Below are positions 33,299 through 42,434 of a stretch of 64,000 bases of DNA, piece after piece. A program made the translations under genes and the position numbers. The stretch covers positions 119,733 through 183,732 of the forward strand of contig CAXXKX010000001.1 of the NCBI GenBank assembly GCA_963676655.2. The letters are read 5' to 3'. This DNA is from G963676655 sp963676655. GTDB lineage: Bacteria; Verrucomicrobiota; Lentisphaeria; Victivallales; Victivallaceae. Numbering within the stretch: the first letter of the stretch is position 1; every line of letters begins with the position of its first letter. The notes beneath the pieces were generated by a model. That model was not told the origin of the DNA. It searched no databases and saw only the letters and a list, made by a program, of their open reading frames with translations.

Positions 33299-34270
33299 AT
33301 GGAAGCTCGAATGAAGGTCAAAGGCGAAGGCTGCTACTATCACCTTTACAATCGCATCGGCTGCATCAAAGGCGAACATCCTTTCTCCGACGCGGACAAA
33401 GAATACGGCTTCAAACTGCTTCGATATCTTTGCGATTACTTTTTGATCGAGGTGATTTCCGCCGCCTGGATGGGGAATCATTTTCACTTGGTGGTCTACG
33501 CTCCAGGACCGGATGAACTGCCGTCGCTTGAGGTCATTGTTAAACGGCACAATGACTATTACAAATCAATGAAAAAAATTTTCAGATTCGGACCGAGAAC
33601 CCCGGTCATTAGCCTTGATAATAAGGAGCAATGCCAGGAAATCACCCTAAAAATGATCGATATCAGCCGGTTCATGTCGGCTTATCAAAGACAATTTACT
33701 TGCGTCTATAACGAGACACGCAACCGCACCGGACAGCTCTGGGGCGGACGGTTCAAAAGCGTCATTCTAGAACGCGTAAATGCCCTGGCCGCCTGCGTAA
33801 CCTACGTCGAACTCAACCCGGTTCGGGCTGGTCTGAAAAATGATCCGGCTGATTACAGTTTTACTACCTGGGGAAGGTATTGCAGGAGTGGAAAACACAT
33901 GTTCTATACGAATTTCGTCAAACACATGAAGCCTAATATTACTACCGGCGACACCTCGCAATGGACTGATGCCGAATTGTTTGCGTTCTTTAGAGGAGAG
34001 TTGGCTCGGATCGTTACGGCCGAAACCGGTGCTTCGAGCGAAGAAATCTACGCCGCCCGCGACAAAGCCCGACTAAAAGAGTCGATGCATGTGCGCTTCC
34101 TCAGACGCACCCGACACTTTACCGAAGGAGCGATTTTAGGTTCAAAACTCTTCATCCGCCAAACCGGAAGTCAGTTTGACGATCCTGAAAGAATCCAGAA
34201 AAAACACCTCTCCCGAGGCTCCTGTCCGTCCGGTATATTATATTGTTTCCGAAAATTACAAGATTTATGA
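33299..34270 (+). CDS. RAYT-type (Y1/IS200-like) transposase
   Basis: The HUH motif HFH is at residues 61-63 in the context AAWMGNHFHLVVYAP, and the family block with a GRTGQLWGGRFKS-like sequence (here NRTGQLWGGRFKSVIL) is near residues 142-157. Tyr129 or Tyr137 is the candidate nucleophile; I cannot decide which, and the residue at the expected tyrosine of a common alignment reads Phe133. This matches REP-associated tyrosine transposases, which cut single-stranded DNA near palindromic repeats and exist as single chromosomal genes. There are no IS ends around it and the gene is intact (323 residues). AGGAG precedes ATG 33299. Its role may be linked to the hairpin-rich elements elsewhere in the window. 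Confidence 0.85.
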   Translation: MEARMKVKGEGCYYHLYNRIGCIKGEHPFSDADKEYGFKLLRYLCDYFLIEVISAAWMGNHFHLVVYAPGPDELPSLEVIVKRHNDYYKSMKKIFRFGPRTPVISLDNKEQCQEITLKMIDISRFMSAYQRQFTCVYNETRNRTGQLWGGRFKSVILERVNALAACVTYVELNPVRAGLKNDPADYSFTTWGRYCRSGKHMFYTNFVKHMKPNITTGDTSQWTDAELFAFFRGELARIVTAETGASSEEIYAARDKARLKESMHVRFLRRTRHFTEGAILGSKLFIRQTGSQFDDPERIQKKHLSRGSCPSGILYCFRKLQDL

Positions 34271-34300
34271 AATATCCGTTGGGGGCTCTTCATAAATTTT
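34264..34300 (+). terminator. Terminator-like hairpin after the RAYT gene
   Basis: TTTATGAA (34264-34271) pairs with TTCATAAA (34289-34296) across a 17-base loop and is followed by TTTT. The left arm overlaps the stop codon. The stem is A+T-rich, so the call is moderate. Confidence 0.4.
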
Positions 34301-34418
34301 AAATCGCTAACATGCTTTTTCATGAATAAATATGCCGGAAAATTTGATTTTTTGCTAAAACAGCTTACTATATTGCTGAAGGTAAAATAATTATATTAAC
34401 CAACAAGGCAAAACAAGA

Positions 34419-35525
34419 ATGACCTTAGAAGAATTAAAAAATGTTGCAGATGAAGCTACTCAGCGCATTGCTGAACTTGGTAGCTTCCTGAAAATTGATG
34501 ATCGACGGGAAAAGTTAAATATACTTGAACAAAAAATGGCTGACCCTGATTTCTGGAACAATAAAGAACAGGCCCAGGCAACTGTTGCGGAACTCAGTTC
34601 ATGCAAAAACGTGATTGAGCCTTTTAATAAACTCGCGGATGAAGTGGGCGATTTTGAGGTTCTGATGGAAATGGCCGAAGAAGATCCTGATATGCTCGAT
34701 GAGGCGGATATGACTTGGAAAAAGCTGAGCAAGGATCTGGATAAGATAGAGCTTCTTAGCTTCCTTTCCGGCAAATTCGACCGAAACAATGCTTATTTTT
34801 CAATTCATGCCGGAGCAGGTGGAACCGAATCTTGTGATTGGACTTCAATGTTGTTGCGGATGTATCGTCGTTGGTTTGAACGACGCGGCTGGAAGGACGA
34901 GATCATTGATATTCAGCAGGGAGATGAAGCCGGTGTGAAAAGTGTGACGCTTCGGGTAGAGGGCGAATTCGCTTATGGTTATCTTAGGAGCGAATCCGGG
35001 ATTCATCGTCTTGTCCGCATTTCTCCATTTGACAGCAATGCTAGACGGCACACTTCTTTTTCTTCAGTCGATTTGTTTCCGGAACTTGATGATGATGTAG
35101 ATATTGAAGTCGATGAAAGCGATCTGCGGATAGATACTTACCGGGCCAGTGGCGCTGGCGGTCAGCACGTTAACACTACAGACAGTGCTGTTCGGATCAC
35201 CCACATTCCGAGTGGAATCGTTGTTGCCTGCCAGAATGAACGTTCACAGCACAAGAACCGTGCAACCGCTATGAAAATGTTGAAAGCGAAACTCTATGAA
35301 AAACAGGAAGAGGAACGCATGAAGGAAGCCGACACGATTCGTGGTGAAAAGACTGAAATGGGTTGGGGCAATCAGATTCGTTCTTATGTCCTGCATCCGT
35401 ATCAAATGGTCAAGGATTTACGGACAGAGGTTGAGACCGGTAATACTGCCGCTGTTCTTGACGGAGATCTTGATCAGTTTGTTGAAGCATGGTTAAAGTC
35501 CGGCGGCAAGCAGACACGAAAATAA
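34419..35525 (+). CDS. prfB: Peptide chain release factor 2
   Basis: The protein has GGQ at residues 247-249, the peptidyl-tRNA hydrolysis tripeptide, and SPF at 202-204, the anticodon-like tripeptide of RF2 that reads UGA and UAA. Length (368 residues) is normal. The frame runs from ATG 34419 without a break, so the programmed +1 frameshift near codon 25 known in many prfB genes is absent. Two bases upstream there is no strong ribosome site; AACAAGGCAAAACAAGA contains AAGG nine bases away. It is followed at 57 bases by rnhC. The role is release of finished proteins from the ribosome. Confidence 0.95.
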   Translation: MTLEELKNVADEATQRIAELGSFLKIDDRREKLNILEQKMADPDFWNNKEQAQATVAELSSCKNVIEPFNKLADEVGDFEVLMEMAEEDPDMLDEADMTWKKLSKDLDKIELLSFLSGKFDRNNAYFSIHAGAGGTESCDWTSMLLRMYRRWFERRGWKDEIIDIQQGDEAGVKSVTLRVEGEFAYGYLRSESGIHRLVRISPFDSNARRHTSFSSVDLFPELDDDVDIEVDESDLRIDTYRASGAGGQHVNTTDSAVRITHIPSGIVVACQNERSQHKNRATAMKMLKAKLYEKQEEERMKEADTIRGEKTEMGWGNQIRSYVLHPYQMVKDLRTEVETGNTAAVLDGDLDQFVEAWLKSGGKQTRK

Positions 35526-35581
35526 AACTGTTCCTTACGATTATTCCAACTGATATTTAACTTTAAAATTATAAGATACTG

Positions 35582-36517
35582 ATGGCTGCTCCAAGTATAT
35601 ATACAAATACCATATCCCCTGCACAAGCTGATCAGTTGCGTGATTTGCTTGAAACGCGTGGCTGGGAGTTTAAAGAAGTTCAACATGCTCTCTGGCAGGC
35701 CCGTGGGGACAAAGCCGTTGTTGTTGCCTGGAAATCAGGCAAGCTTACGGTTCAGGGAAAAGGGTTGACAGAGTTTGTCCAGTTTACGCTGGAACCCGAG
35801 ATACTGCATGATTTTGGTTTTGGTTACGACGTGGAGCCGGAGAATGACGGAGCGGAGCCGCTGGAGCCATTTGTGCCGCATGGTGGAGTTGATGAAAGTG
35901 GGAAGGGGGACTTCTTCGGGCCGTTGGTCATTGTTGCGGTATATGCAGACGACACAATGAAAAACGAACTCATGAAGATAGGGGTAAAAGACTCAAAAGC
36001 GATCAAGAGTGATAAACAGATTTATGCCATGACCCCGAAAATAAAACAATGTGTCAGAGGACGCTGGACTCGTGTTTTGCTGGGCAATCCGGCATATAAC
36101 CGGTTTTATGAAGGATGTCAGAATTTAAATCAGCTTCTAGCTTGGGGGCATGCCAGAGCGATAGAGAATCTGCTGGAGCGTGCACCGGAGTGTAATCAGG
36201 TTATTTCCGATAAATTTGGCGCTGAACATCTGATCAAGCGTGCTTTGATGGAAAAGGGCAGGGGGATTGAACTGATTCAACGTACCAAGGCAGAAAGTGA
36301 TCCGGTGGTTGCAGCAGCTTCGATCCTGGCTCGCGAGGGGTATATCAGCAAAATGGCTGAATACAGCAAGGAACTGGGATTGGAACTTCCGCGTGGTGCA
36401 TCCGCCAAAGTTATTGAGGTGGGAAAACATATTTTTGCTCAAGGTGGAATTGAGCTTTTGAGTCAATACTCTAAGATGCATTTCTCGACGGCGCAAAAAG
36501 TAATTGGATCAGAATAA
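35582..36517 (+). CDS. rnhC: Ribonuclease HIII
   Basis: The type 2 RNase H core starts with DESGKGD (104-110; catalytic Asp104 and Glu105), followed by FFGPLVI, and further by KDSKAI, VISDKFGAE and AESDPVVAAASILAR. The N-terminal 80 residues are the TBP-like domain that marks RNase HIII rather than HII. It removes RNA from RNA-DNA hybrids. There is no clear ribosome site before ATG 35582, so translation may be coupled to prfB 57 bases upstream. Having rnhC is common in PVC and Firmicutes. Confidence 0.92.
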   Translation: MAAPSIYTNTISPAQADQLRDLLETRGWEFKEVQHALWQARGDKAVVVAWKSGKLTVQGKGLTEFVQFTLEPEILHDFGFGYDVEPENDGAEPLEPFVPHGGVDESGKGDFFGPLVIVAVYADDTMKNELMKIGVKDSKAIKSDKQIYAMTPKIKQCVRGRWTRVLLGNPAYNRFYEGCQNLNQLLAWGHARAIENLLERAPECNQVISDKFGAEHLIKRALMEKGRGIELIQRTKAESDPVVAAASILAREGYISKMAEYSKELGLELPRGASAKVIEVGKHIFAQGGIELLSQYSKMHFSTAQKVIGSE

Positions 36518-36548
36518 ATCGTGGCAAGATTGAAAATGGATAGTTTTC

Positions 36549-37775
36549 ATGAGAAAAACCAACGCACAGTTGAGCAGATATTTGCAAAAACATGGAGATG
36601 TTCACATACTTGAACCTCGTGTTCCAGAAAAAATTTATGATGGAGCTGTGGTGATTCCGTGTTTAGCCGAATCAATATCTTTACCCCTGACTCTGGATTC
36701 TCTTGCAGCTTGTGATCCTGCTGACATTATGGTTCTGATTGTCGTTAATCAGTCGTCCGATACAGACGCGAAAAAATCGCATGATAATCAGCTGACATTA
36801 CAATTGCTTTCCGCAGTGGAGTATCCAATGGATATCTTCTGGATCGATGCGGCTTCCCCGGGCAAAGAAATTCAGCGCGGTGGTGTTGGGGCCGCACGAA
36901 AAATGGGCATGGATACCGCATTGCAATATCTGCAACCGGAAGGATTGTTGTTTTGTCTGGATGCGGATACGCTGGTTGAACCGGGATATTTGCGGCGTAG
37001 TTTTCAGTTTTTCAGTGATAATCAGATTGCAGTTGTCGGCGTTTGTGAATTCAGGCATCAACAGGCTGCCACTACGGTAGAGCAGGCGGCGATTGTTGAA
37101 TATGAACTATATATGCGGTATTACGAATTAGGTATGAAGTTGGCTGGTTCTCCATATGCGTATCAGGCACTGGGATCGGCAATTGTTGTTCCGGGCTCGG
37201 CGTATGTTAAAGCGGGTGGGATGCGGGCAAAAAATGGCGGAGAGGACTTTTATTTTCTACAGGCTTTGCGTAAATTCGGCCCGGTTTTGACGCTGAAAGA
37301 TATTACAGTGCATCCCGCAGCGCGTCCGTCTGATCGAGTTCCTTTCGGCACCGGACCAAAGATTCGCCGGATTGCCGATGGTGAACATATTGCCTTTCAT
37401 AATCCTAAAGTTTTTATTGCTCTAAAGAAAATTATTGAAGTGGTCAAACAATATTCCAGTTCACCTGAAAAAATTCCTGAAAAACTTGATGAACCATTTT
37501 TTTCCGAGAACAATTTTTCCGCCGCATGGGATAAAATCATTCGAAATACTCCAGCTGAATCGGCACGTATAGAGGCGGCTTTCCATATCTGGTTCGATGC
37601 CTTTCGAAACCTGAAATATATTCATTTTCTCGAACAACAGTTCCCGCAGTTATATCCTCCATTGACAATGAGGACGGCATTTCAAGAGTTATTCAGAGCT
37701 TTCGACATGCTTGTTTCATTACCGGATTCATCTGAGGGCATGCTAGCGTTTTTGCGAAATAATTGCGGTAGATGA
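36549..37775 (+). CDS. Family 2 glycosyltransferase
   Basis: The GT-A fold is visible: VVIPCLAE-SISLPLTLDSL near residues 34-52, the nucleotide-sugar aspartates in LDADTLVEPG (DxD at about 139-141) and GGEDFYF near 233, which is typical of the acceptor-side ED motif. The C-terminal 150 residues are helical with no membrane span. It would transfer a sugar from a nucleotide donor; the donor and acceptor are not determined. It starts 31 bases after rnhC. Confidence 0.8.
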   Translation: MRKTNAQLSRYLQKHGDVHILEPRVPEKIYDGAVVIPCLAESISLPLTLDSLAACDPADIMVLIVVNQSSDTDAKKSHDNQLTLQLLSAVEYPMDIFWIDAASPGKEIQRGGVGAARKMGMDTALQYLQPEGLLFCLDADTLVEPGYLRRSFQFFSDNQIAVVGVCEFRHQQAATTVEQAAIVEYELYMRYYELGMKLAGSPYAYQALGSAIVVPGSAYVKAGGMRAKNGGEDFYFLQALRKFGPVLTLKDITVHPAARPSDRVPFGTGPKIRRIADGEHIAFHNPKVFIALKKIIEVVKQYSSSPEKIPEKLDEPFFSENNFSAAWDKIIRNTPAESARIEAAFHIWFDAFRNLKYIHFLEQQFPQLYPPLTMRTAFQELFRAFDMLVSLPDSSEGMLAFLRNNCGR

Positions 37776-37842
37776 TTTTCTAATTGTTTTTCTGTTAATT
37801 ATTTATGTATAAGCTATAGTCGCACCGTCTGATAATTTTACA

Positions 37843-37869
37843 GTCTGATAATTTCAAAAATTATTAGAC
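37843..37869. terminator. Hairpin between convergent genes
   Basis: GTCTGATAATTT (37843-37854) pairs with AAATTATTAGAC (37858-37869) with one G-U pair and a CAA loop. A related GTCTGATAATTTT occurs at 37827-37839. It lies between the glycosyltransferase gene and the convergent redox operon and could end transcription from either side, although it lacks a long T tract. Confidence 0.45.
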
Positions 37870-37890
37870 GACAACAATGGGTTAGATAAT

Positions 37891-40767
37891 TTATTTGTTT
37901 TGCGGGGATTGAAACAGGGCTTTGTGATTTGACAGTTTGCCTTGTTTGATCAATTGCTTATATTTTTTTTCGTCTATTTTACGAACCGTCGCCAGCGGCG
38001 GGGCGTTTGATTCATCAGGAATTTCTGCGGCTTGTTTTTTTGCAGGAGTTTTTGTTGCTGGCGGCTGACTTTTGATGTTCGTGGCGATTACAAAATTCCT
38101 CGTTGCTTTAAGGGCAGTTTCAATTATTGCTTGAGAGGAAAAAGTTGCTCCGGTAACGGCGTCTATTTCCGGCAGTTTGCCGTTGGTAGATACTGTTGTT
38201 CCAATTAACTTTGATTTACATCGTAACGCGCGTTTCAGGTAGCGGGAGTTTTCATGATGACTGGTAATGTCTAAATTTTTAATTGTTCCATCAGGTGAAA
38301 TTCTTATCAAAAGGTAAATCGGTCCCTCATAACCATCCGGATGTTCTTTGAAAAAATCGCGCGAACGGAATATCCAGCCTTGAGTAATTCCATTGGAGGA
38401 GGTTAATTCTAACACGCTTTTACCTTTAACTGTTTCAGATTTTGTTTTTAAACCTGACAGTCCCAGTGATTTTATTTGACTGGAAGATAGTTTTATATCC
38501 GCAGCATTAGTCGGAATTGTCAGCAGCAGCCATAATGTCAGGCCGACAATGAAAATAACAGTTCCAAAAGTTCGTAGGGAAACTCTGCATGGGGTCCATT
38601 GGCGGATTGACCAGACTAAAACCAGAGGAAGACCAATTAATACCGCTTTGAGCGGGCCAAATAACGGGACTAATAGAATTCCAGCTAGAATAGCTCCGAT
38701 TGCCCCTCCGGAACAATCAAGGGCTTCAAGCAATGCGCCTCCTTGTTTTTCGCCAAGAATTTTTTCTCCTAATGGTAAAAACAGACCGGCGGCAAAACCG
38801 GATGCGACAAATAAAAATGAGAATAAAATAGGACACAAAGCGAAGCCGGTTATTGACAGAGTGATAGTCAGAACTACAGCAAAAGTTATTCCCGCTAATG
38901 CGAAGGATGAACTTTTTCCTTTTTTTCTGGCGAAAGATCCACCCAGAAACAAGCCAAGCATGAAAGAGGCGTTAAGCATGCCGAACCACAGGAAAAGTGA
39001 GCCGAACCGCATTTGAAAAATAAACATTGCACTTAGACACCAGACCATCGCGGAGATTGAAGTTAGAAAAACTACCAGCATGGCCGCGCCAGAATTGGCT
39101 TCTGTGCAGAATTTACCGGTAGTACGTTTCAAGATGTATTCTATTCCAAACAGTAGAGGAAAGAGGATAAAACCGGCATAGAAAAAAATACTTCTGAGTC
39201 GTAATACCAGATCATTAGGCACATTTAGCTCAAGCCGCTTCAAATAGTTGATTACGGAGTCGAGAAACAAGCGTGGGGAATATGCGGTGTTCAAAGAGAT
39301 TTCCTTTCTATTGGCTTTCAGATAATCATAATATTCCTGTAATTGCATTTGAGCTCGAAATGACTCAAAAACCGTGTAGATTCCCTCCGGAGGGAAATGT
39401 GTTTTTAAGTCTGGAATTTGTTTAAGACGCTGCTCCATGACTTCATCTTTGCCGGTTACTATACCGGAAGCTTCTGTCGCGAAAAACCAACTGTGTTCGC
39501 CGGGACGCAGAATAAGTTGTTTAAATACGGTTGAGAGCGTGACAAGCAGACTCGCTCCAAAGTGCTTTTGTTCAAGGCTTAAAAAGTTTTCACCGCCGGA
39601 AAAAGAAATAGCCATGACTCCATTTTGCAATAATTTTGATCTGATCAGCCGGAAAAACTCCTGTGAGTAAAAGCGGTTAGTAGACAAAGAGGTCAATGCG
39701 GGTGGTTGAACAATGACCAAATCATATTGTATTTTGTCACGTTTTTGCATTACGGTGATTGATTCTAAAACAAGTTTTTCCGGTTTAGAGTATGATTCCG
39801 GGACGATTGAGAAAAGTTCCTGCGGGTAATTGGGGTCGGGACTTACCCAGCATACCCGGGAAACTTGTTTTAACTTACAAAAGGCCAATGCCAGCGGGGC
39901 ATTGTCTCCGATAATCATGATGCTTTTCGCATCTGGCTTTTGAGCCATGCATAGTGCGGCGTTGAGCCAGGGACGTCCCGGTAATGCGGTGCAAATCGAG
40001 TTCCAGCGGCTGACGACAAAGCTGCCGTCACGGATTCCATAAGTATAAGCGGCTTGCGAAGTCATGAAGGTGCCTTGTATTCTGGTATTCGGCAAAAAAC
40101 GCTGCCATGAAGCTTTGAATTCATGATGTAACAGGAGGCCGCCGCCGATTGCGGCTGTAATAAGAAAAACATAGACGGGGATTATGTATTGCAATTTTTT
40201 AGGAAAAGCCGGATGCAATAACAACAGCAGCAAACAGGTTAGAACTGAAAAGACTGTTGCGTCAGACACTCCGATATACAGTAGCCAGGTAATAATAACA
40301 CAGCCGATAAACGAGCCGAGAGCTTCGCAACGATAGAGATCCCCGGCGGCTGTAAGCCTGGAGGTGATGGCGAAGATAAATCCGGTCAGCAGACTGACCG
40401 GGGCATTGAACAGGAACATCGTCAAGGTCAACTTTCCCAAAGTAAAAATCTCATATTCCGGAATGCCCCAGACGCTACGGGCGCGGATCAACAGCAGCAT
40501 TTGCAGCAAACAGGCCAGTGGGAACAAAAGGGATAAAATTACAGGCGTACATTTACTGCGAAATGATTCCGGGATTAGACGATAAAAGGCGGCTCCCGCT
40601 GCTGCCCAGAACAGCCAGGTGAAAAGAAATAATCCGGTACAAATCTCACTTCCCTCGAAAACCCGCAAACTGGCTCGGAAAATCAGGGTTTGAGAGCCCA
40701 GTGTAAAAAAACCGATTCCGGCAAAGAGCAGGGAATTTTTATTTGTAAAAATACTTTCGATTTTCAA
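37891..40767 (-). CDS. Membrane protein joining spermidine-synthase-like and FMN-binding domains
   Basis: The 958-residue protein starts at ATG 40767, 15 bases after the MEMO-AMMECR1 gene. Residues 1-220 contain about six membrane helices. Residues about 280-480 are a Rossmann methyltransferase-like domain of the spermidine synthase kind (SIMIIGDNAPLALAFCKL, YDLVIVQPPALTSL, FYSQEFFRLIRS), without the full polyamine-binding signature. About seven helices follow (530-760). Residues about 770-900 are an FMN-binding domain of the RnfG/NqrC type; DAVTGAT at 869-875 is the flavinylation motif, with Thr875 as the residue linked to FMN by ApbE in known members. A Lys-rich tail ends the protein. I infer a membrane electron carrier with the flavin outside the cytoplasm. 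Fused MFS-type spermidine-synthase-like proteins are known, but adding the FMN domain is unusual. Confidence 0.75.
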   Translation of the reverse strand: MKIESIFTNKNSLLFAGIGFFTLGSQTLIFRASLRVFEGSEICTGLFLFTWLFWAAAGAAFYRLIPESFRSKCTPVILSLLFPLACLLQMLLLIRARSVWGIPEYEIFTLGKLTLTMFLFNAPVSLLTGFIFAITSRLTAAGDLYRCEALGSFIGCVIITWLLYIGVSDATVFSVLTCLLLLLLHPAFPKKLQYIIPVYVFLITAAIGGGLLLHHEFKASWQRFLPNTRIQGTFMTSQAAYTYGIRDGSFVVSRWNSICTALPGRPWLNAALCMAQKPDAKSIMIIGDNAPLALAFCKLKQVSRVCWVSPDPNYPQELFSIVPESYSKPEKLVLESITVMQKRDKIQYDLVIVQPPALTSLSTNRFYSQEFFRLIRSKLLQNGVMAISFSGGENFLSLEQKHFGASLLVTLSTVFKQLILRPGEHSWFFATEASGIVTGKDEVMEQRLKQIPDLKTHFPPEGIYTVFESFRAQMQLQEYYDYLKANRKEISLNTAYSPRLFLDSVINYLKRLELNVPNDLVLRLRSIFFYAGFILFPLLFGIEYILKRTTGKFCTEANSGAAMLVVFLTSISAMVWCLSAMFIFQMRFGSLFLWFGMLNASFMLGLFLGGSFARKKGKSSSFALAGITFAVVLTITLSITGFALCPILFSFLFVASGFAAGLFLPLGEKILGEKQGGALLEALDCSGGAIGAILAGILLVPLFGPLKAVLIGLPLVLVWSIRQWTPCRVSLRTFGTVIFIVGLTLWLLLTIPTNAADIKLSSSQIKSLGLSGLKTKSETVKGKSVLELTSSNGITQGWIFRSRDFFKEHPDGYEGPIYLLIRISPDGTIKNLDITSHHENSRYLKRALRCKSKLIGTTVSTNGKLPEIDAVTGATFSSQAIIETALKATRNFVIATNIKSQPPATKTPAKKQAAEIPDESNAPPLATVRKIDEKKYKQLIKQGKLSNHKALFQSPQNK

Positions 40768-40782
40768 TTTTATACTTTCAAC

Positions 40783-42279
40783 TTATTTTTGTTTTTCACC
40801 GAATACTTGAGCTTGAAAAACTTTAAACGTGGTGCCGGGTAATTTCCAGTCGTTTGGACCGAGGCCGGCTTTGCGTGAGAGATAGGTTAAAGTTTGGGCA
40901 ATATCCCACCCCTGTTCCGTGGCGACTTGCGGCAGGAATACCGCGGAACGGTTATAGCGCGACAGGATAATTCCATCGCGTCCAAGCTTGATGTCCTGAT
41001 ATGATTTAACTGCCTTAGGCGGAGTCAGTGCGGATATTTCGATATCAATATCTTTGAGTTCGTCACTTTTGACCGGACTGAAGCGCCAGTCGCGAAAGGC
41101 GGCGTTAAAGGCTTGTTCCCGGACCGCCTGCCAGATTGGACGGCGTGGGATGATTTCGCCGATACAGCCGCGCAGTTGGCCATCCTTGTGAAGAGTGACG
41201 AAAGCCCCCATGACTTTTTTCATGTCAGGATAGAGCGTAATTCCGAGTTTGTCTGGTGAAAGAATTGTTTTATCTTTTAAATATCCGGCAATTACACCCC
41301 GGGCCAGCTTCATCAATTGCGTCTGGCTTTTTAGTGATATTTCGATGATGGCCGATTCATTTGATGTTTTCTTTTTCCATTTCCCTGTAAAAACGCAGGA
41401 AGTGTAACTGACGGAGTTATCATAAGAACCGGTCAGGCGACCGGACGTATCGTATGCCGCTAAATGAACTTTTGTTTGCGCCGGAAGCATGCGCAGCAGT
41501 ATTTCAATCGGGCAACGTCCACAGATGGTAGCTCGGGTTTTTGTCAGATATTCTCGAAATCCGTTCGGTTTGATGGCAAGTATTTGTTTCAGCGCGCCAA
41601 AATCAAGTTTTTTAATTTTTTCCGGCGTTGACTTGTCCAACGGAAATGGCGTATAAAAAAAACGGTTTCCGTAATGAGTAAAGTCCGAACTGACGACAAC
41701 CAGGGTTTGATCGTCAAGCTGTGATTTGATTGCGGTGGCAATGTTAGCGGCTCCTTCCGATGTCAATTGTCCGACGACGATCGGGACCAGTTTAAACTGG
41801 TTTTTCAGGATGTACTGCAGGAGCGGCAGCTCGATTTGAACACTGTGCTCATTGGTGTGGGCTTGTGGAACCGTTTTGACGAATTTATGTTTTCTGAGTT
41901 TTTTTATAAAATCAAGATCCAGTTTGGTTTCCCCCAATGGCGTTTTATACGCATCGTACTGGGGAATGCTTATTATGTCGCGCATGGCGACAGAATGGCT
42001 TGGGCCGAGAATGATTACGCGCTTGTATTTTTTCCCGGTGACGGCTGCAAGGCCGGCGGCGGCTGTTGGGCCGGAATATTGATATCCGGCATGCGGCAGC
42101 AGCAAGGCGATAACATTTGGATATTTTGGAGTCTTGACGTTTTTCAGGCATTCTTTGATAAGCTGCTTTAATTTGACTTCTGAACCTGGATACCATGACC
42201 CTGCGAGCCGGGAATTCAATGTTTCTGACCGTGCCATCAGGCTGCAGCCCAGACAAAATATAATTATCAACCTTTCCAT
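40783..42279 (-). CDS. MEMO-AMMECR1 fusion protein with signal sequence (AmmeMemoRadiSam B-A)
   Basis: ATG 42279 follows a perfect AAGGAGG. Residues 1-20 are a likely signal peptide (IIIFCLGCSLMARS). Residues about 22-290 are a MEMO-type domain with metal-site histidines in PHAGYQYSGPTA, LGPSHSVAM and NEHSVQIELPLLQY, an iron- or copper-linked fold related to extradiol dioxygenases. Residues about 310-495 are AMMECR1, with its signature LRGCIG. The same two domains fused and paired with a PflA-like radical SAM gene define the AmmeMemoRadiSam system, whose biochemistry is unresolved. Export of the fusion is unusual and fits the membrane partner downstream. It overlaps the 55-codon gene upstream by 13 bases. 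Confidence 0.9.
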   Translation of the reverse strand: MERLIIIFCLGCSLMARSETLNSRLAGSWYPGSEVKLKQLIKECLKNVKTPKYPNVIALLLPHAGYQYSGPTAAAGLAAVTGKKYKRVIILGPSHSVAMRDIISIPQYDAYKTPLGETKLDLDFIKKLRKHKFVKTVPQAHTNEHSVQIELPLLQYILKNQFKLVPIVVGQLTSEGAANIATAIKSQLDDQTLVVVSSDFTHYGNRFFYTPFPLDKSTPEKIKKLDFGALKQILAIKPNGFREYLTKTRATICGRCPIEILLRMLPAQTKVHLAAYDTSGRLTGSYDNSVSYTSCVFTGKWKKKTSNESAIIEISLKSQTQLMKLARGVIAGYLKDKTILSPDKLGITLYPDMKKVMGAFVTLHKDGQLRGCIGEIIPRRPIWQAVREQAFNAAFRDWRFSPVKSDELKDIDIEISALTPPKAVKSYQDIKLGRDGIILSRYNRSAVFLPQVATEQGWDIAQTLTYLSRKAGLGPNDWKLPGTTFKVFQAQVFGEKQK

Positions 42280-42434
42280 GGTGCCTCCTTATTTATGGTT
42301 TCCGGATCAAGGGGTTTTATCGGTCCGGGATATTTCAGTGGTTTCTTTTTTGGGGTAAAACGCAGGATTGCCGGTAGAAACGCGCTACCGACTATTGACA
42401 GGACAAAACCTTTTATGAAAATTCGTCTTTTCAC
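42267..42434 (-). CDS. Small Tat-like signal protein in the AmmeMemoRadiSam operon (55 residues)
   Basis: The GTG start at 42434 overlaps the radical SAM stop codon (GTGA), and GGAG lies eight bases before it, so translation is coupled. The N-terminus KRRIFIKGF plus a hydrophobic run VLSIVGSAFLPAIL is a twin-arginine-like export signal or anchor. The remaining 28 residues (YPGPIKPLDPETINKEAPWKG) are Pro- and Lys-rich with no Cys. It ends inside the start region of the MEMO-AMMECR1 gene. Position and coupling make it a real subunit candidate. Tat signals normally belong to cofactor-bearing or folded proteins, so it may anchor or chaperone a redox partner. Function is not known. Confidence 0.6.
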   Translation of the reverse strand: MKRRIFIKGFVLSIVGSAFLPAILRFTPKKKPLKYPGPIKPLDPETINKEAPWKG

